DNA of 64,000 nt from Sipunculus nudus (lineage: Eukaryota; Annelida; Sipuncula; Golfingiida; Sipunculidae), in contig CM049321.1 of assembly GCA_026874595.1 (NCBI GenBank), positions 17,188,479 to 17,252,478 of the forward strand, in the 5' to 3' direction. The position numbers were made by a program, and so were the translations under genes. How positions within the stretch are numbered: position 1 is the stretch's first letter; every line of letters starts with the position of its first letter. Below the pieces are notes generated by a model, which had not been told where the DNA came from, searched no databases, and was given only the letters and a program-made list of their open reading frames with translations. This document shows positions 59,281 to 64,000 of the stretch, piece by piece.

Positions 59281-60279
59281 TGACGTCAGGAATTGACGAA
59301 TAGATACTAACTAGACATTTCTTTGCATCGAAAATGCCATAGTATCCCTAGGTTTGGTTTAGCGGAGTCTTAGCACACGATAAAATATAGTCGACCCTTG
59401 AAATGATAAATTGTCTCAAGTTAATCTGTCCACGGTAAAGGACAAGGCAAATTCAAGGAGACTGTATTTTTATTATACCGTCTTTGATTCAGTGCTAATG
59501 GTAGCCCTGCACACAAGATATTTTATTAATAGGTGTAACTTTTCTACCTGCGTACCTACCTATACCCTTCATGCTGACATATGAGGCCAAATTAATTTTC
59601 TGCGGATCACCTATCTCGTGACAAGTATGTTTTTGTGTGCGTGGTCAAATTCTTCCGGTATCAACTTACCACATTTGACGCGATGTTGATTACAAGTACC
59701 AATTGGCCGGTTTCCTCATGTTTTCTGACATACATTTAATGGGTATTTCCAAGAAGACGTCTGTAACATGTGTCAATTGCGGTGAGATCGTGGTAAGAAT
59801 TTTGGTTAGAATTCGGTATTTATGTTCCTAGTATTATTATAACAATATGCTGCCAATTAAGATGTCTTCACACCTATTATGTTTCTTTTTTTTTATGCAA
59901 AGTTTGTTTTGAAGTCAAGACGTCAAGTGAAGGAGTCAAGATTTTTCTCAGTGGGATGCATAACATTAAATTAAACGTTGTTCATTGAGTGACAAGTGTT
60001 GTATTATAATTTGGAGCCGTGGTGTAAAAAATGCGGATTGTGCCGGAAGTATGGCCATGTAACGATCAGTCTCAGTGCCGGATTAACGTACAAAAGCGGC
60101 CCCCAAATGATAGCATCTGATAAAATAGGAATAAAACATTATCCCTTTTTTGTCTGCTTAAAAAAGTTGCATTCCAATATCTGACATATATCACATCAAT
60201 TCATCTTAGAGTTTTTGTAAAAAAAGTATAAAAAGCCCCGATCCAACGGTGCATAGGTTCTCTGTTTTCTTTTATAACC

Positions 60280-60480
60280 ACATTTAAAAATTATGAGATA
60301 TTACACTCTGGACCAATGAAGACTAGAATAATCCAAATAGTTCACTATCTATATATATTAAAGTAATTAGAAAAAAAAAATAAACGCTGCTGCAATTAAA
60401 CGGCATCCGATGTTTACATTATTGTCCTATTTAAGCCTGTCATCCAAAACTCTCCCTAATTATTTATAATTGTTCGTCAT
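60280..60480 (-). pseudogene. LINE fragment (second copy) in duplication B
   Basis: Counterpart of 54,600-54,795. Confidence 0.6.
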
Positions 60481-61004
60481 AACTACTTGTTTAAAACATA
60501 TTGGCAAAATGGTCAAAAATGGCAGTCAATCTTAATCAAAATATGTAACGCGTGAATCTCAAATTCAACACATTTTCAATCATGTATCTCCATTCACGTG
60601 TTTTCCTGGGGTTGTTCCTGATGTTTTATCGGTACCGTCGGATGCTCTTTTATCGGTACTTTGATATATGATATATGAAAATCAAACAGGAAGTCAAAAA
60701 TATAAACACTGCAAACCACCAGTTTAATGATAACCTGAGGCTATGTCCGTGGCGAAAACAGCCATTATTTAATCGGCATCAGATCGGGTTATTGCTGGAC
60801 GACCAGTATTCATGAATATTGGCGGTGAATAAGCATTATAATAAAAACGGCGATCCCATTGTGATATGTCTAAGCATTAGACAATTTAATGCCTTTGGAC
60901 AAATGAATTTGAAAGCCTTGTTGTTCTGATTTAAGAGACAGCAACCTCCAGCCAGACAATATAATCACCGAGCAAGCTTCAACCATTCTTTTCATCATAT
61001 CTAT

Positions 61005-61310
61005 CACTTTATTTTAATGCAAGGTATTTATGTCCAATAACCTTTTCTGATATTTTTCTTGTCCGTTCAATTTCCTTTTTGCTCTTAGTTGTCAGGTTCC
61101 CCCATCCAAAAATCAAGGCATCAGATATTACGCTTTGGACCACTAAAGACTTGAATAATCTAAACTATTCACTTTCTATATTAAAAAATGATTCCGGACA
61201 AATTTTAACGCTGCTGCAATTTTACGGCATCCTTTGTTTATATTAGTGTCCAATTTAAGCCTGTCACCTAAAACTCTCCCTAATTACTTATCCTGTTGTG
61301 CAATTTCTTA
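61005..61310 (-). pseudogene. Antisense LINE reverse transcriptase fragment, duplication B
   Basis: Counterpart of 55,325-55,620. The frame is broken here by a 2-base length difference near 61,186, where the A run differs between copies. Confidence 0.6.
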
Positions 61311-62182
61311 CATATTTTCCATGACCACCATATTCCTTCCTTATACCACAACAGCTGTCTCATAAAATAACAACCCTGGAGTCCATTAAGCCATTCCTGT
61401 TTTCTTTATATGGCAGAAAAAAAAGAATGTTTTCCAGGCAGTATCAGCTTCGAAAAGTTGGTGGCTTTTACTCCATTTTCAAGCTCCCTGGCACCTAATT
61501 CTTTAAAGCATAACATTTCTTTTGTCTTTTATGAGGAGTCGATTGACCGGCTTAGGCAAATTCTGAATACAATGCTTTGTATGCATAAAAGAGAAAAATT
61601 GTAAAGATTACTTGATTTGGTCTGAATTTTTACATTGTACTTTCCCCTAAAAATACATCCAGATGTACTTTTTTTGACTGTCAAGGACAGGATGCACATT
61701 TGCCGGTCAAACTACAAATTAGTTTTTGTGTCTGAGAATTCTTGCATGCAAGAACCGGCCATTTTTTTAAAACTGAAAGCTTTTAGCATTTTTTGCAGTT
61801 GTTTTTACTCTCTACACGGTAATAATGTAAATGCTTAAATGTTGGAACCGAAATGTTGACATATAATTTATGATGATTCATTGAAGCAATTGGACACATG
61901 TAATATCCTAAATGTTGTCAACATGAGATGTATCACTCAAAGGAAATTGAGAAAAATATTACGAAATTATAAAATTAAGGGATATCTCGAATGATGTATT
62001 TTCCGTCGTTTTACAAGTGAAGGAGGGATGTACTTTCTCCAACTATTAACAAACAGGCAAGATAACATGTATCCCTGTTGCCCCCTGAAATAAGTCCCAA
62101 TAATACGTGTTACCATGGACCAGCCAGATCTGGACTTATTTTCTTGCTTCTGAAGATACAGCAGTTTTGTCTTTTACTCACC

Positions 62183-62218
<36 letters not shown>

Positions 62219-63518
62219 ATAAAAGGCTGAATTGGACAAGATATGTATAATTGTCAAATTCCATCCCTCGCTCTTAGTGTATAGGTTATGTTAACACGTA
62301 GGTTAACCTTCACCATGTGGTGAGGTATAATTGCATGTTCCCTTTGGTTGGTTTATATGAAACCAACATTACGAAAGACATTTTTTACAGATTTTAACGA
62401 AATGTTTGCAGGGTACGGACCATGGAATAGGATGCATGATGGTTTATGTAGTTTACGCAATCTAGTTATCGTATATGTTAACAAGAAGTCACGCAGAACT
62501 AATTATAAAAAAAACTAATAATTAACCATAATTACTCTTCATGGTAACTCCTAATATTGACAATTAAAGGCCGAGGTTGACTATCCCAGGGTCCCCACTA
62601 CCAAAATGTCATTTTATTTCAAATGTTAAAATTCTGTACTCATAATCTTTATGATCTGTTCATGAAAGAGAAAATAATTTGTCAGATGTGTGGAAAATTG
62701 CCTTGGATGAAAGCATATGTCTGTTTAATCATATATGTTAGTTACCTATTCAATTTGTGATGAAAAAGGCCATAACAGGTAATGAAGACGTTATGAATAA
62801 TACAACAGCTAAAGGCGTTGGAACCCTGGATACAGTAAGGTTCTGAAGCTAAGTTACACGAGAAGCAGCCACACCCTAGCGAATCATTAGGAACCTACGC
62901 AGTGATTACCGCAGTCTACAGCAATATACTTGTGGTGTGTGGTTGTTTAATTATATATTATATTCGCATCTAAATTTTATTATGAAATATTTAAATTCAG
63001 ATTATCAGTTATGAGAAATGTTATTGCGAAGCTGCATACATACAATTACTGGATATAAACTAGAAATATGCGTTCTCAAAGATGAAAGGCTACGCCATTG
63101 TGGTGGGCCTAAATGTTGGATGCTCACCAAAACGTGCTTGCATACTCTTATTCGGACCATACTCGTAGGTTTATTCGTGCAGGAGTTTACCCAACCGGTG
63201 TTTGCATTCACCTATTTGTCCCATGTTCCCGGGTCCATTCGTGCATTAATAAACGTACATTTGTGTATATTTCTGGGTCATTAGGCGGATCACCAAAATC
63301 ACATCGTTTCTCACTTATATAAAATGTAATAAGATTCTGTTCATGATCGCATCAGTTATGATGTCAGTATACACACTCACAAACACACATCCACACAAAC
63401 ACACAAACACGAACGGGAATGAACGCATATCTTCCTGTATAACGTATTCATTTTCCTGTATTAGGTAAGTGTTTACTTGTTCTACACTCACAGAATAATA
63501 TATATATATATATATATA

Positions 63519-64000
63519 CAATAGAGCGCCGTCTTTCCGAATGCCGAATTTCCGAAAATTCGTTTTTACGAAAATTAAAATTGGTAAACAGAAAATTTAT
63601 TCGTATTTCCGAAATATATTTCAAGTATGTAAATTAATATTTGTAATTACGAGTCCAAAGGCCTGCATTCATGTATTTAAGCCCAGTGGTGATCCTAATT
63701 AATTAGTTCTGGGCCGATGTTGTCGCCGGGGCAAAGGTATGAAAACTACAGCTAGCCCCGCAACGCTCGGATCCCTGTACCCCTAGCAAGCGACTGAGAA
63801 GTTTATCTAAGAGCACTTGTGTGTTAACAACCATATCTGGTTTGTACACAAGCAAGCATAGTTCGTCGGCTTGGGATACCTAGGATGTAAGGTAAAATAA
63901 CTGATCAGTTTACTCGCATCAGAATTGGTGAGGTATCATTCATTAAATGCTTATGTGCGAGCAGGTTTTGGTGCGAGTCCATAGCATGCGGGGCTGGCCA
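63519..64000 (+). mobile_element. Left end of a probable pogo/Tigger-type DNA transposon
   Basis: Immediately after a TA tract the sequence starts CAATAGAGCGCCGTCTTTCC, then continues with repeated TTCCGAA-type words (63,534-63,615). Pogo/Tigger ends are known for CAGTNGA...CCGTTTATCCGAA-like termini inserted at TA. The first 25 bases fit that pattern with changes. The window ends before any transposase or the right end, so autonomy is unknown. Confidence 0.45.

Larger units (their letters stand above)
59347..63496 (+). repeat. Segmental duplication, copy B
   Basis: Direct copy of 53,666-57,820. It starts 67 bases after the minisatellite and ends in a short (TA)n next to a DNA-transposon end. 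The A run at about 62,187-62,217 is longer than in copy A. Some AT-rich stretches differ by short indels (near 62,730-62,750). The two copies are far more alike than either is to the relative at 48.2-48.7 kb. Confidence 0.95.

Overview
The window is nuclear DNA from an animal, most likely an aquatic invertebrate; a mollusc or another lophotrochozoan fits best, but this is inferred from repeat content and not proven. It is AT-rich, with long (TA)n microsatellites, several retrotransposon and DNA-transposon families, and no bacterial gene architecture. I find no intact host protein-coding gene. The long open frames come from transposons, and most shorter ones are chance frames or microsatellite translations of the I-Y repeat type.

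Layout. 1-5.57 kb: AT-rich DNA with nothing I can assign. 5.58-9.325 kb: a decayed LTR retrotransposon whose domain order is gag, protease, integrase, then reverse transcriptase. Its proteins look Ty3/gypsy-like, so the order points to the Gmr1-like group. It is cut off where a second system begins. 9.325-29.74 kb: a roughly 20 kb array of diverged, partly deleted copies of one multi-kilobase unit, in the same orientation throughout. One copy carries a CR1/L2-like LINE fragment. Another carries a 5'-truncated L1-like LINE bounded by an 11-bp target-site duplication. The unit also contains a conserved promoter-like module (a TCTCGCGAGA-type palindrome followed by an RFX X-box).

29.7-49.7 kb: mostly unassigned DNA with smaller insertions. 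These are a tRNA-derived SINE, a tandem dimer of another SINE-like sequence, a Penelope-like fragment with a hammerhead-like core, a palindrome cluster, a pre-miRNA-like hairpin, two weak exon-like stretches, and a sequence at 45 kb that is an inverted copy of one at 10.7 kb. 49.74-50.11 kb: a Harbinger-type MITE. 53.67-63.5 kb: a recent direct segmental duplication of about 4.15 kb, its copies separated by a 34-bp-period minisatellite; each copy carries antisense LINE fragments. The window ends in the start of a probable pogo/Tigger-type DNA transposon.

The parts do not form a pathway. The window records nested insertion, tandem duplication and decay. Coordinates of repeat copies were set by eye and may be off by tens of bases.
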